Of a DNA stretch of 41,269 nt, positions 25,112-34,417 are shown in pieces. The stretch is from Desulfamplus sp. GTDB lineage: Bacteria; Desulfobacterota; Desulfobacteria; Desulfobacterales; Desulfobacteraceae. The notes under the pieces were generated by a model. The model worked only from the letters and a program-made list of their open reading frames with translations, searched no databases and was not told the DNA's origin. How positions within the stretch are numbered: position 1 is the first letter of the stretch; every line of letters starts with the position of its first letter. The position numbers and the translations under genes were made by a program. The DNA lies in NCBI GenBank assembly GCA_015232465.1, contig JADFZO010000019.1, positions 1 through 41,269 of the forward strand, given 5' to 3'.

Positions 25112-25883
25112 CTTCTACCATTTTACTAAAAATAAGGTAGCGTTTATTACCCTCAGGCATATCTGAAAACCTTATGAACTCAAACTCATCTTTAGGAAGA
25201 CCAGAGGTTGCTGTAAGAGCCTCTGCCTCCTCCTCTGCAATAAAGAAGTAGTCAGCTCGCCCTAAAGAGATCATCTTAAGCATTCCGATTGGCTCAATAG
25301 TGGTAACTATACGTTTAGGGTTAAGTTTAGCTATTTGGTCATCAATAAATTGACCATCTGAATACCCACTCTTTAGTAAAAGTGTAAGCTCTCTATTTGA
25401 TAGAATCTCCTCTATTGGTCTGTTTGACATGATTTTTTTAGGATTATCTCTCTTTTTAACGGCTATAACTCCTCTGTCTTGATAGATTGGAAGTGAGTAT
25501 TTTGCAAACGTTTCACGCTCGGAAGTTTTATACCAACCAAGACCACAATCTCTTGCATGGTTCTCTTTTATAATCTCTAACTGCCGTTTTGCTGGGGTCT
25601 TTTCCCATCTAAATTTAATGCCAGCCTGTTTAAATATCTCTTTAACAGGGTCAGCACACAATCCATATACATCTAAATCTCCAGTAATATAATAGGGCGG
25701 CTTTTCGTGGTAGTGTATTGTGATTGCAATGTTTTGGTCTTTAGCAGTGTTGTCAGTATTTGGTAAGGTTTTAATGGGGGAAGAAATGTGAGCTGTTGAG
25801 TAGTATTTTATATATAAAAAAATACTTAACACAAAAATCAATATAAGAGTTATTATAATATATTTAGTGGTTGTAAACTTCAT
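25056..25883 (-). CDS. Membrane-anchored solute-binding-protein (SBP_bac_3-like)
   Basis: 275 aa. One hydrophobic N-terminal segment (about 8-27) acts as a signal anchor. The remainder has the type-3 periplasmic binding fold pattern: IHYHEKPPYYITG...GLCADPVKEIFKQAGIKFRWEKTPAKRQLEIIKEN, CGLGWYKTSERETFAKYSLPIYQDRGVIAVKK, LLLKSGYSDGQFID and MISLGRADYFFIAEEEAEA. No transporter permease or ATPase is nearby, so it is more likely a sensor partner than an importer component. It lies between two kinase genes on the same strand, 47 nt after the first and overlapping the second. An AAGG ribosome site precedes the ATG. The ligand is not predictable; amino acids are the commonest for this fold. Confidence 0.82.
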   Translation of the reverse strand: MKFTTTKYIIITLILIFVLSIFLYIKYYSTAHISSPIKTLPNTDNTAKDQNIAITIHYHEKPPYYITGDLDVYGLCADPVKEIFKQAGIKFRWEKTPAKRQLEIIKENHARDCGLGWYKTSERETFAKYSLPIYQDRGVIAVKKRDNPKKIMSNRPIEEILSNRELTLLLKSGYSDGQFIDDQIAKLNPKRIVTTIEPIGMLKMISLGRADYFFIAEEEAEALTATSGLPKDEFEFIRFSDMPEGNKRYLIFSKMVEDELIEKINKAIQSYKKSN

Positions 25884-25930
25884 AACATGGACCTTAGTTT
25901 AGTAATAATATTTTAATTATTCCTATCAAT

Positions 25931-28006
25931 CTATTTATATTGCTGCAACTCATCTACCATCTTTTGAGTACTAACAACAAGATGATCATAAATCTTTATG
26001 GCATCTTCTTGCTTTACAACACCTGATTTTCCAATAGCTTCAAGTTTAAATGCAATTTCAGCAATTGTTTTGCCAAAATGGAGCAACATACCCTTTAGTG
26101 AATGGGCAGCCATTCGTAAAGCATCTGGATTGTTTGTATCAATAGCCTGCTTTATATCTGATAATTTGTTTTGATATGTGGATAGAAAGATTCCAATTAA
26201 CTGCTTTGCAAGCTCTTTATTACCATCAATCCGCTTCATCAACCCATTAATATCAATAAGAGACTCTCCATTAGAAAATCCGCCATTATCACCATCATTA
26301 CCGCTGTTTTGAGCTGATAGCCTTGTATTTCTATCAGCATCTTTTTTAGCCCCAAATCTTTTTTTAATAATTTCAAATAGTTGATCAGGTTCAAATGGTT
26401 TAGATAGATAGTCGTCCATACCGCTTGCAATGCACGCATCTCTATCTTTTTGACTTGCATGAGCTGTCATTGCCACAATAAATACATCGTGATCCAGCAC
26501 ATTTGAGTTTGGATCACGAATTACAGATGTTGCCTCGAAACCGTCCATCAAAGGCATCTGAATATCCATAAAAACAAGATCAAATCGCTCCTTTTCAAGT
26601 ATGGATATAGCATCTCTTCCATTGTCAGCAATTTTAAGTGTGTGCATAGGTAGCATTGCAACCATCAACTGCTGATTAAAGAACTGATCCTCTACAAGTA
26701 AAATATTTAAAGGGGTAGTAGCTGATTTATCAGCCTTCTCTTTATCTAAATCATAGCTATTGCACATGCACTCATCATTCATATTGTTGTTGTATTCTTG
26801 ACTTAACCGAGCATCATTGAATTTAGGAGCTATATTTTTAATGCTATCAATTTTTTTAAGCAAAACCGTAAACCAAAATGTTGAGCCTTTTCCCTCAATA
26901 GTCTCAAAGCCAATATCTCCGCCCATTAGATTTACCAGCTTTTTTGCTATAAAAAGCCCAGCCCCTGTACCTCCATATTTTCGTGTTGCAGAGCCATCTG
27001 CCTGAACAAAGGCGTTGAACATATACTTTTGCCTATTATCAGGGATACCAATTCCAGTATCGCTTATGGTAAATTTTAAGACTACATTTGAGTTATATGA
27101 CTTTTCTTCCAAAACATTTATAGATACCCCGCCATTATGGGTAAATTTAATGGCATTTGCGGTTAAGTTTATCAGCACCTGTATAAGTCTCTCTTGAGCA
27201 CCTTTATAAAAGAGATGCAGATCAGAAGGAAGCTCAAAAGATAGAGATAAACCCTTATCATTCGCACTATCTTTTAGCGCTGATATGATCTGTTCAGCCA
27301 CCTTTTTAAGATCAAAATCAGCAGTATCTATATCTATTTTACCAGACTCAATCTTTGAGCAGTCCAAAAGATCATTTATAACAGTCAGAAGATATTTAGA
27401 AGATTTATAAATTGCCTCTATCTGCTTTAGGTCGTCAGGATGGATTCTGTTGAGCCTGTTCTCCATAAGTAGGCTACTAAAACCCATTATTGCGTTCATG
27501 GGAGTTCGTATCTCATGGCTCATATTTGATAAAAATTCGCTCTTTGCACGATTTGCAGATTCAGCCTGCTCTTTTGTTATACGAAGATTAAACTCTGTCT
27601 CTTTAAGCTCAGAGATAATGCTTCGCTCTTTGATGACTCTGTTTATTCTTGCCATCAACTCCTTAACTGATAGGGGCTTTTGTATGAAATCGCTTGCTCC
27701 AGTTGCAATAATATCTTGAAATTTATAATCCTCAATGTATGCTGTCATAACAATTACATTGGAATTGTAATTATCACGCACCATCTCTGCAAGTTCAAGC
27801 CCGCTAAGACCTGGCATATTAATATCAGTAACCACAATATCAATATTTTCAGCTTTAAGGATTTTTAAAGCCTCCATTGCGTTTTGGGCTGACGATGAGA
27901 TGTAGCCCGAATCATTAAGGATTTTTTGCAACATTTTTCTTACTGGTATCTCATCATCAACTACCAAAATGTGGTGTTTATATGTGGACTTAGTATCTGC
28001 TGACAT
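25931..28006 (-). CDS. Hybrid histidine kinase REC-HisKA-HATPase-REC-Hpt
   Basis: 691 aa, cytoplasmic. The first REC ([28 protein letters not shown]) occupies about 10-130. A short coiled coil leads to HisKA ([16 protein letters not shown], His about 164) and HATPase ([21 protein letters not shown]). The second REC ([31 protein letters not shown]) is followed by a C-terminal Hpt ([14 protein letters not shown], His near 635). The enzyme has all relay steps and could pass phosphate to a separate regulator. It heads a four-gene minus-strand operon with the binding protein, membrane kinase and propeller. AGGAG lies 12 nt upstream of the ATG. The N-terminal receiver suggests it is itself controlled by another kinase, perhaps the membrane kinase in the same operon. 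Confidence 0.9.
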   Translation of the reverse strand: MSADTKSTYKHHILVVDDEIPVRKMLQKILNDSGYISSSAQNAMEALKILKAENIDIVVTDINMPGLSGLELAEMVRDNYNSNVIVMTAYIEDYKFQDIIATGASDFIQKPLSVKELMARINRVIKERSIISELKETEFNLRITKEQAESANRAKSEFLSNMSHEIRTPMNAIMGFSSLLMENRLNRIHPDDLKQIEAIYKSSKYLLTVINDLLDCSKIESGKIDIDTADFDLKKVAEQIISALKDSANDKGLSLSFELPSDLHLFYKGAQERLIQVLINLTANAIKFTHNGGVSINVLEEKSYNSNVVLKFTISDTGIGIPDNRQKYMFNAFVQADGSATRKYGGTGAGLFIAKKLVNLMGGDIGFETIEGKGSTFWFTVLLKKIDSIKNIAPKFNDARLSQEYNNNMNDECMCNSYDLDKEKADKSATTPLNILLVEDQFFNQQLMVAMLPMHTLKIADNGRDAISILEKERFDLVFMDIQMPLMDGFEATSVIRDPNSNVLDHDVFIVAMTAHASQKDRDACIASGMDDYLSKPFEPDQLFEIIKKRFGAKKDADRNTRLSAQNSGNDGDNGGFSNGESLIDINGLMKRIDGNKELAKQLIGIFLSTYQNKLSDIKQAIDTNNPDALRMAAHSLKGMLLHFGKTIAEIAFKLEAIGKSGVVKQEDAIKIYDHLVVSTQKMVDELQQYK

Positions 28007-28118
28007 AATCTACGGCTTCTCCTATCTTAGATATTGGAGTAAAAGGTTAATCTGATTGATAATTGTAGAGAATATTACACTTTAAGAGTCAAGTCCAGTT
28101 TTTTTAATAGAATCTGAT

Positions 28119-29897
28119 TTAATCTTGAGTAACACGCACAACCTCCTCCATGCTTGTAATACCCTCCAAAACTTTTAATACTCCATCTTCTCGTAAAGTG
28201 GTCATACCCTGCTCAATAGCCACCCTTTTAATCTGATTTGAATCTGAAGTTGTAAGGATTATGCTCTTTATTTCATCATCAATCTCCATAATCTCAAATA
28301 TTGCCTGCCTCCCCGCATATCCTGTGCCAAAACACTTTTCGCATCCTTTAGGTTTAAATATTTTTGAACTTTGATTGATGTTTAAAAGGGCTTTTTCTCC
28401 AACATCTGGCAGATAACCAACTTTGCAGTAAGGGCACAAAACCCTCACCAACCTTTGAGCCACAATTGCCTTTACTGATGATGTTATAAGATATGGCTCA
28501 ACTCCAAGATCAACAAGCCTTGTAACTGCACCGGGTGAGTCGTTTGTATGGAGCGTTGAAAAGACAAGATGCCCTGTCAGTGCTGATTGTATCGCAATCT
28601 CTGCTGTCTCTAAATCTCGTATCTCCCCAACAAGAATAACATCAGGGTCTTGACGCACAATTGATCTTAAACCACTTGCAAAGGTCATTCCAATTTTACG
28701 ATTTACCTGAATTTGACCAATTCCTTTTAGGTTATACTCTACAGGGTCCTCAATGGTTATGATATTTTTATCTGGCGAATTTATGATAGATAGAGCTGCG
28801 TAAAGTGTTGTGGTCTTTCCGCTTCCAGTTGGACCTGTAACAAGAACTATGCCATTATTAAGCGTAATAAGCTGATTAAAGGTTTTTAGATGTTTCGCTG
28901 ATATTCCAGATTGAGACAGCTCAAGCAGAGTTCCAGATTTATTTAAAAGGCGCATAACAAGCCTCTCGCCAAAAGATGTTGGGACAGTTGATATACGAAT
29001 ATCGATCTTTTGCTGACCCATTCGCACCTCAACTCTTCCATCTTGAGGCACTCGCCTCTCTGCAATGTTCATATCTGCCATAACCTTGATTCTTGATACT
29101 AAAGCTGATTGAATCCATTTAGGAGGCTCAAGCAGATCGTATAAAATTCCATCAATTCGATAGCGTATCTTTATTGTATCTTGAAATGGCTCAATGTGAA
29201 TATCACTTGCATTTGCCTTAACAGATTGCGATATGATGTGATTTACAAGCCTTATTACTGGTGCATCACTGGTGTCATCAAGAAGGTCTGAGCTATCTTC
29301 AATAACCTTTATGATTGTTGTGCCACTCTCCTCCATATTCTCTACAATCTGCATTGCACTCTCTTTATTGCTCTGATTGTAGATTTGGTTAATTGCAGCA
29401 ACTATAGAGCTTCGAGGTGCAAGTGCTACCTCGTATTGAGCAAGATTTAAGATATTTGCAAGATCATCAACAGGTGCAAGATCAGATGGGTTGTTTATCG
29501 CAATGGTTATTGGTGGGCACTCTTCATGCTCCTTTGCATACTCTTCCACTTTTGCATCTAATTTAGTTAATCTATTTTTGTTAAAGTTTGGAGTGGCTAC
29601 TGGAGCCATGCAATATTTTTTTAAAAAATGGATCGATACCTTTTGTGTGAAATCATTAAAAGTATGGTGTTGCAAAAGGGCATCAACATTAAAGTTGGTG
29701 ATATATTCAATAGAGTATATCTTAGAGATTACTTCAAGCATAATATCCTCTTCTAAAACGCCAGAGGATAAAACAGCATCAGAAAAATTTACACGATCTT
29801 TTTGATAGAGCTTTTTTATCTTTTCGATCTTATCAAAAGATAGCTCAACTTTATCTGATAGAGCCTCTAATAGAGAGTCTAAAAATTGGTTGCTCAA
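28119..29897 (-). CDS. Type II/IV secretion traffic ATPase (GspE/PilB family)
   Basis: 592 aa cytoplasmic hexameric ATPase that drives pseudopilus or pilus assembly. The C-terminal ATPase shows Walker A GPTGSGKTTT (about 350), the Asp box ITIEDPVEY, Walker B PDVILVGEIRD and the His box TGHLVFSTLHTND. A four-Cys zinc site CPYC...CEKC follows. The N-terminal 150 residues hold a GspE_N (MshEN-like) helical domain (KLYQKDRVNFSDAVLSSGVLEEDIML). Start is TTG at 29897; AGGAGG lies 17 nt upstream across a T6A7 tract, so the start site is unusual, and no in-frame ATG exists nearby. It follows the cyclic-nucleotide-domain gene by 38 nt. No other secretion or pilus gene is in the window, so its machine must be elsewhere. 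Confidence 0.9.
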   Translation of the reverse strand: MSNQFLDSLLEALSDKVELSFDKIEKIKKLYQKDRVNFSDAVLSSGVLEEDIMLEVISKIYSIEYITNFNVDALLQHHTFNDFTQKVSIHFLKKYCMAPVATPNFNKNRLTKLDAKVEEYAKEHEECPPITIAINNPSDLAPVDDLANILNLAQYEVALAPRSSIVAAINQIYNQSNKESAMQIVENMEESGTTIIKVIEDSSDLLDDTSDAPVIRLVNHIISQSVKANASDIHIEPFQDTIKIRYRIDGILYDLLEPPKWIQSALVSRIKVMADMNIAERRVPQDGRVEVRMGQQKIDIRISTVPTSFGERLVMRLLNKSGTLLELSQSGISAKHLKTFNQLITLNNGIVLVTGPTGSGKTTTLYAALSIINSPDKNIITIEDPVEYNLKGIGQIQVNRKIGMTFASGLRSIVRQDPDVILVGEIRDLETAEIAIQSALTGHLVFSTLHTNDSPGAVTRLVDLGVEPYLITSSVKAIVAQRLVRVLCPYCKVGYLPDVGEKALLNINQSSKIFKPKGCEKCFGTGYAGRQAIFEIMEIDDEIKSIILTTSDSNQIKRVAIEQGMTTLREDGVLKVLEGITSMEEVVRVTQD

Positions 29898-29935
29898 GTT
29901 ATTTTTTTAAAAAACCTCCTAAACCATCTTTAAGA

Positions 29936-30382
29936 TCAAGTCTCTACAAATGTGCTATCTTTTATATTGCTAACACGCCCTACCATCAGCTCAAGCAGTT
30001 TGTTATTTATTATATCGCGAATTTCAGATGGCATATTTTGGATTAAATTTTTGCTGATGCACATCACCAACACCTGCTGCTCACACGCTACAACATTGGC
30101 AGATCGCCTATTGCCTGTAAGATAGCTCATCTCTCCAAATATATCCCCAATCTGCAACATGGCAATAATAGTATCAGGAGCCTCTTTACGCACAACCTTA
30201 GCACTACCCTTTAGCAAAATAAAAAATGATGTACTTGCACTCCCCTCTTCAATAATCAACTCATCTTGTTCAAACCAAGGCAGATCATAACCAGTTAAGT
30301 TATGAAGATATTTTTTACTCCCTTTAGATAGATTTTCAAATAACGGAACAGAGGCGAAAAGCTCTTCAAGAAAGTATCCCAT
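29936..30382 (-). CDS. Cyclic-nucleotide-binding-domain protein
   Basis: 148 aa from the ATG at 30382, which has AAGGG at good spacing; an upstream ATG at 30463 has no ribosome site. It is a single cNMP-binding beta-barrel: VPLFENLSKG...FEQDELIIEEGSASTSFFILLKGSAKVV, and the phosphate-binding cassette FGEMSYLTGNRRSANVVA, in which Glu and Arg are the usual ligand contacts. There is no DNA-binding helix-turn-helix and no catalytic domain, so it is a stand-alone sensor of cAMP, cGMP or a related molecule. It is the first gene before the GspE-like ATPase and may couple nucleotide signalling to secretion or pili; that link is inference from the shared operon. Confidence 0.85.
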   Translation of the reverse strand: MGYFLEELFASVPLFENLSKGSKKYLHNLTGYDLPWFEQDELIIEEGSASTSFFILLKGSAKVVRKEAPDTIIAMLQIGDIFGEMSYLTGNRRSANVVACEQQVLVMCISKNLIQNMPSEIRDIINNKLLELMVGRVSNIKDSTFVET

Positions 30383-30526
30383 ATTATTACCCTTTTTAAA
30401 ATATTGCCGATTAATATTTCCCTTAAAACTGCAACTGATTGTTAATAACATGGCAGTTTTCATTTTTAAAGATTTTTTATAACTCTACTTCGTAAAACCA
30501 AAAATGCTACACCTAAATCTAAAATA

Positions 30527-30535
30527 TGTTATAAT
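30527..30535 (+). promoter_or_regulatory. Extended -10 promoter for the ABC-2 permease gene
   Basis: TGTTATAAT gives an exact TATAAT with the TGn extension, about 55 nt before the permease ATG. No clear -35 box is seen (CTACAC at the right distance). The 208-nt gap 30383-30590 between divergent genes holds little else that I can name. Confidence 0.45.
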
Positions 30536-30590
30536 GATAACCTCATTAACTGATAAACTATTGAAACTATTTAAAATATAGGACATTTAT

Positions 30591-32318
30591 ATGTTGCATA
30601 CAATAATAACTCTTTTGGCTCCCCGTTTTTACTCAATCTACAACAAAGGTCGATCATCATCTACTGGCAGCAACTTTTCTAAGTATCTTTTTATTATCAC
30701 GCTTGGTAGCGCATTTTGGATAGGCACGCTATATCTATCTTTGCGTGTTCTAAGATATTTTAGCAAAATAGAGGAGATAGGCGATATTCTTGCATTTAAG
30801 CTCCTATCTATGGTCATAGTTACCATATTTTCGCTACTGGTTTTTAGCAATATTTTAAATGCCCTTTCAAAGCTCTATCTTGCAAAGGATTTAAAACTTG
30901 TCCACTCTATGCCAGTTGATAGCTATCAGATATTTTTTGCAAGATGGATAGAGACCACGCTTGATAGCTCATGGATGGTGATTCTCTACACAATGCCTCT
31001 TTTTGTGGCTTACAATATTATCTACTCACCTGGGTTAATCTTCTATCCAATTACGATTTTATCGCTTATTTTGCTTGCAGTTGGCTCATCAGGAATAGGC
31101 TCAATGGTTGTGATGGTTGCTGTGGTAGTTGTTCCAGCAAGCAGAATTAGAACCATTTTTGTCTTTTTAGGTTTATCTCTTTTTATTTTGCTCTACATTG
31201 CCTTTAGAATTGTGCGACCAGAAAGGCTTGTTGACCCTGAGGTCTTTTCAGCCACGATATTTTATTTTAAAGCTATGAATACCCCATCTTCGCCATTTTT
31301 GCCAAGTACGTGGTGTTATGATGCTATTTTTGCTGCTTTAAAGGGTGAGTTCATGGTCTCTTTTTTTCATATAACAGTTGCATTTAGCTTTGTTCTGTTT
31401 GTTGGTTTTTTGGCTCTATTTATTGCAGATGCCATATACTTTAATGGCGTATCTAAAGCTCAAACATCTGCTGCAAGGGTCTTTGGAGGCAAAAAGATTT
31501 GGGGAATATCAAAAGGGTTTGATTTTGAGCTAAAGAGCTTTAGCTTTCTATCTGGTCCAGTTCGTGCCCTTGCTGTAAAGGAGGTAAAGACCTTTTTAAG
31601 GGATCAAACTCAGTGGTCTCAACTCTTTTTAATTGCTGCTTTAATCTGTATTTATATCTATAATTTTAAGGTGCTGCCACTTGAAAAATCGCCAATTCAG
31701 ACAATTTACCTGCAAAACATGCTCGCATTTTTAAATATGGGGCTTGCATTTTTTGTCCTTACAGCAATAACAGGCAGATTTGCCTTTCCAGCAATCAGCA
31801 TGGAGGGGGAGGCTATATGGATTATCCGCTCCTCACCCATTAATATTGGCTCATTTATCTGGATAAAGTATTTTATATACATAATTCCACTTATGCTACT
31901 TACATTTATTTTGATTATTAGCACAAATATTTTACTTAAAGTTCTACCTTTTATGATGATTCTCTCTTGCCTAAACACTATTTTTATTGTCCCTGGTGTT
32001 TTATCGCTTGGAATTGGACTTGGTGCTGCATTTCCATCATTTAAATCAGAAAATCCTGCCCAGACAATCACAAGCTACGGCGGGCTACTTTTTATGATCT
32101 TTAGTGCTATTTTTATTGGTACTCTTATTATTCTTCAAGCTGGACCTGTCTATAAAATTATGTCATATCAATTTAGATCAAAGCCACTTGATTTTTACGA
32201 CATGGCGTGGATAGCAGCATCATTTTTAGCTGCACTAATTATCTCTATATTTATGATATTTGTTCCAATGCGATTTGGTGAAAAACGTCTTAAAAAGAGC
32301 CTGTTTGATATTGAATAG
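30591..32318 (+). CDS. ABC-2 type transporter permease (putative ABC_tran_2 family)
   Basis: 575 aa integral membrane protein with about twelve hydrophobic segments in two halves, separated by a soluble stretch (about 285-335) with GPVRALAVKEVKTFLRDQTQWSQL, a hallmark of this permease family. LAKDLKLVHSMPVDSYQIFFARWIET in the first half and SMEGEAIWIIRSSPINIGSFIWIKY in the second are typical of these two-half exporters. It would normally pair with an ABC ATPase, but none is adjacent: the next gene is a TerD-family protein 193 nt away. AGGA lies eight bases upstream of the ATG. The substrate is unknown. It is probably a single-gene transcription unit. Confidence 0.78.
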   Translation: MLHTIITLLAPRFYSIYNKGRSSSTGSNFSKYLFIITLGSAFWIGTLYLSLRVLRYFSKIEEIGDILAFKLLSMVIVTIFSLLVFSNILNALSKLYLAKDLKLVHSMPVDSYQIFFARWIETTLDSSWMVILYTMPLFVAYNIIYSPGLIFYPITILSLILLAVGSSGIGSMVVMVAVVVVPASRIRTIFVFLGLSLFILLYIAFRIVRPERLVDPEVFSATIFYFKAMNTPSSPFLPSTWCYDAIFAALKGEFMVSFFHITVAFSFVLFVGFLALFIADAIYFNGVSKAQTSAARVFGGKKIWGISKGFDFELKSFSFLSGPVRALAVKEVKTFLRDQTQWSQLFLIAALICIYIYNFKVLPLEKSPIQTIYLQNMLAFLNMGLAFFVLTAITGRFAFPAISMEGEAIWIIRSSPINIGSFIWIKYFIYIIPLMLLTFILIISTNILLKVLPFMMILSCLNTIFIVPGVLSLGIGLGAAFPSFKSENPAQTITSYGGLLFMIFSAIFIGTLIILQAGPVYKIMSYQFRSKPLDFYDMAWIAASFLAALIISIFMIFVPMRFGEKRLKKSLFDIE

Positions 32319-32453
32319 ATTTAAAATGTATCGCATTTTATCCAGTTTTCCTTGACAGAAGCCATTTATTGCATTACTGATTGTAAATATTTTGCTCTGT
32401 TTTATGCTCTATTTTTATTAAAAACAGACCATTTTAATTTGGTGATTTTGGTA

Positions 32454-32474
32454 GTTAATAGGTAACTTATTAAC
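32454..32474. promoter_or_regulatory. Imperfect 21-bp palindrome upstream of the ter genes
   Basis: GTTAATA (32454-32460) and TATTAAC (32468-32474) are perfect arms around a seven-base centre that is itself partly symmetrical (18 of 21 positions match overall). It lies 38 nt before the terZ-like ATG, in the place of an operator. The 193-nt gap 32319-32511 also contains TTGACA near 32352 without a clear -10 partner. Confidence 0.4.
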
Positions 32475-32511
32475 AATGGCTTTAAAGGAAAAATATACGA
32501 GGTAAAAAATT

Positions 32512-33093
32512 ATGGGTATCTCTCTTGTAAAAGGGCAAAAAATCTCTTTAGAAAAAGAGGCTGGAACAAGCCTTGCAAAGATTGTTATGGGTCTTGGTTG
32601 GGACGCAAAGAAAAAAAAGGGGATGTTTGGCTTTGGCTCTAAAGAGCAGAGCATTGATCTTGACGCATCGTGCGTGGTTTTTGATGAGAATAAAAATATG
32701 ATCGACACTGTATGGTTTCGCCAGTTAAACAGCAAAGATGGGAGCATAACCCACACAGGCGATAATCGAACAGGAGATGGTGAGGGAGATGATGAGCAGA
32801 TTATTGTTGATTTAACCAAAGTGCCTGCAAATCTTAAGACCCTTATGTTTATTGTAAATAGTTTTACTGGGCAAAATTTTGGCGAGATTGAGAACGCATT
32901 TACACGCATTGTTGATCATAGAACCAATAAAGAGATTGCCCGCTACAATTTAAGCTGTAATGGCAACCATACAGCTATGTTAATGGCAAAGGTCTATCGC
33001 CACAACAACGAGTGGAAGATGCACGCATTGGGCGAAAATTGCAGTGGCAGAACATTTCACGATTTAATGCCTGTTATGCAGGCAAATCTTTAA
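32512..33093 (+). CDS. TerD-family protein, TerZ-like
   Basis: 193 aa, cytoplasmic, single TerD beta-sandwich domain. Calcium-site features are GLGWDAK, SIDLDASCVVFD and [15 protein letters not shown]. The insertion KKKKGMFGFGSKEQ after GLGWDAK, the DTVWFRQLNSKDGSITHTGDN segment, and the end GRTFHDLMPV resemble TerZ rather than TerD/E. TerD-family proteins bind Ca2+ and belong to tellurite-resistance/stress clusters; their molecular action is still uncertain. Start: ATG after GAGG. It is the first of three same-strand family members, with gaps of 80 and 37 nt. No terA, terB or terC is present in the window. Confidence 0.88.
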   Translation: MGISLVKGQKISLEKEAGTSLAKIVMGLGWDAKKKKGMFGFGSKEQSIDLDASCVVFDENKNMIDTVWFRQLNSKDGSITHTGDNRTGDGEGDDEQIIVDLTKVPANLKTLMFIVNSFTGQNFGEIENAFTRIVDHRTNKEIARYNLSCNGNHTAMLMAKVYRHNNEWKMHALGENCSGRTFHDLMPVMQANL

Positions 33094-33173
33094 ATTCAAA
33101 TCTTTTATTTTACTATTTTAAAGCATTTGCATTTAATATCAAACAATTATCAAAAATTTAAGGAGTCTAAAAA

Positions 33174-33758
33174 ATGGCTGTATCTTTAAGTAAAGGTGGA
33201 CGTATCTCTTTAAGCAAGGAGTCTCCTGGTTTATCAAAAATTTATCTTGGACTTGGCTGGGATTGCCGAACAACTGATGGCTCTGCATTTGATCTTGACT
33301 CATCTGTATTCATACTTAACGCCTCTGGCAAGGTTAGAAACGACAGCGACTTTGTCTTTTACGGGAATCTTACTGCAATTGAGGGGGCAGTAGAGCATCT
33401 TGGCGATAACTTAACTGGTGCTGGTGAGGGAGATGATGAGGTCATTAAGATCGATCTTAGTGCCCTTGACTCTAAAGCACCTGATGTTGAAAAACTTGCA
33501 ATTGTGGTAACAATTCACGAAGCTGAGGAGAGAAAACAGAATTTTGGTCAGGTTAATAATGGGTTCATAAGGGTTCTAAATGATGCTAATCAGACTGAAA
33601 TTGTAAGATATGATCTATCTGAGGATTTTTCAATGGAGACTGCCCTTGTGTTTGGCGAAATCTACAAAAAGGGCGGTGAATGGAGATTTACTGCAGTTGG
33701 ACAAGGTTATGCTGGGGGTCTTGCTGCTGCTTGTAAAGATTATGGTGTGAGCATATAA
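33174..33758 (+). CDS. TerD-family protein, TerD/TerE-like (copy 1)
   Basis: 194 aa, full-length TerD domain: [47 protein letters not shown]-type strand, [41 protein letters not shown] and [12 protein letters not shown]. The acidic loops are the calcium ligands of the family. It aligns with the next gene without gaps and is about 75% identical (145 of 194 positions), so the two arose by tandem duplication. AAGGAG precedes the ATG at good spacing. It is likely cotranscribed with the TerZ-like gene. Which of TerD or TerE it represents cannot be told from the sequence alone. Confidence 0.9.
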   Translation: MAVSLSKGGRISLSKESPGLSKIYLGLGWDCRTTDGSAFDLDSSVFILNASGKVRNDSDFVFYGNLTAIEGAVEHLGDNLTGAGEGDDEVIKIDLSALDSKAPDVEKLAIVVTIHEAEERKQNFGQVNNGFIRVLNDANQTEIVRYDLSEDFSMETALVFGEIYKKGGEWRFTAVGQGYAGGLAAACKDYGVSI

Positions 33759-33795
33759 AACTTACAGAAGTTATTAAAGTAAATGGAGGTAACTA

Positions 33796-34380
33796 ATGAG
33801 TGTAACATTAAGCAAAGGTGGAAGATTATCGTTATCAAAAGAGGCTCCTGGATTATCAAAAATTCAGATCGGACTTGGCTGGGACGCAAGAGTTACTGAT
33901 GGTGCTCAGTATGACCTTGATGCCTCTGTATTTTTGCTCAATTCATCTGGAAAGGTTAGAAGTGATAGCGATTTTGTCTTTTACAACAACCTAAAGGCTG
34001 TTAATGGTGCTGTTGAGCACATGGGCGATAACCTAACTGGTGATGGTGAAGGTGATGATGAGGTTATTAAAATTAACCTAAAGCAGCTTGAATCTGAAGC
34101 CGCTGATGTTGAAAAACTTGCATTTGTGGTAACAATCCATGATGCTGAGAGCAGAAATCAGAACTTTGGGCAGATAAACAACGCATTTATCCGTGTTGTA
34201 AATCAAGATGATGATAAAGAGATTGTAAGGTATGATCTTAGCGAAGATTACTCAATGGAGACTGCAATGATCTTTGGCGAGGTCTATTTTAAAACTGGTG
34301 AGTGGAGATTTACTGCTGTGGGTCAGGGATATGCTGGCGGTCTTGGGGCTGTTTGCAAAAACTATGGGGTAAATATCTGA
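33796..34380 (+). CDS. TerD-family protein, TerD/TerE-like (copy 2)
   Basis: 194 aa, the same single-domain architecture as its neighbour: [93 protein letters not shown] and [12 protein letters not shown]. It keeps the canonical GLGWDAR and YDLDAS acidic residues, and is closer to textbook TerD than copy 1 (which has WDCR and FDLDSS). The start follows GGAGG six bases away, 37 nt after copy 1. It is the last ter gene; the next gene encodes an exported cyclophilin. A cytoplasmic, calcium-responsive stress role is family knowledge, not shown here. Confidence 0.9.
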   Translation: MSVTLSKGGRLSLSKEAPGLSKIQIGLGWDARVTDGAQYDLDASVFLLNSSGKVRSDSDFVFYNNLKAVNGAVEHMGDNLTGDGEGDDEVIKINLKQLESEAADVEKLAFVVTIHDAESRNQNFGQINNAFIRVVNQDDDKEIVRYDLSEDYSMETAMIFGEVYFKTGEWRFTAVGQGYAGGLGAVCKNYGVNI

Positions 34381-34417
34381 TAACCACTTAATATAACAAC
34401 ATAAATTAAATATAAAT

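Noticed and set aside
28040-28118. Minus-strand promoter TTGACT...TACAAT before the hybrid kinase gene
   Set aside because: Spacing of 19 bp is outside the usual range and the region is AT-rich; support is too weak.
32352-32380. TTGACA promoter before the ter genes
   Set aside because: The -35 match is perfect but the sequence at 17-bp spacing (TACTGA) is a poor -10, so it is not listed as a promoter.
32418-32909. Minus-strand open frame of 163 codons over the TerZ-like gene
   Set aside because: Overlaps a clear TerD-family gene in antisense; composition is a mirror of the real gene and the upstream AT-rich region.
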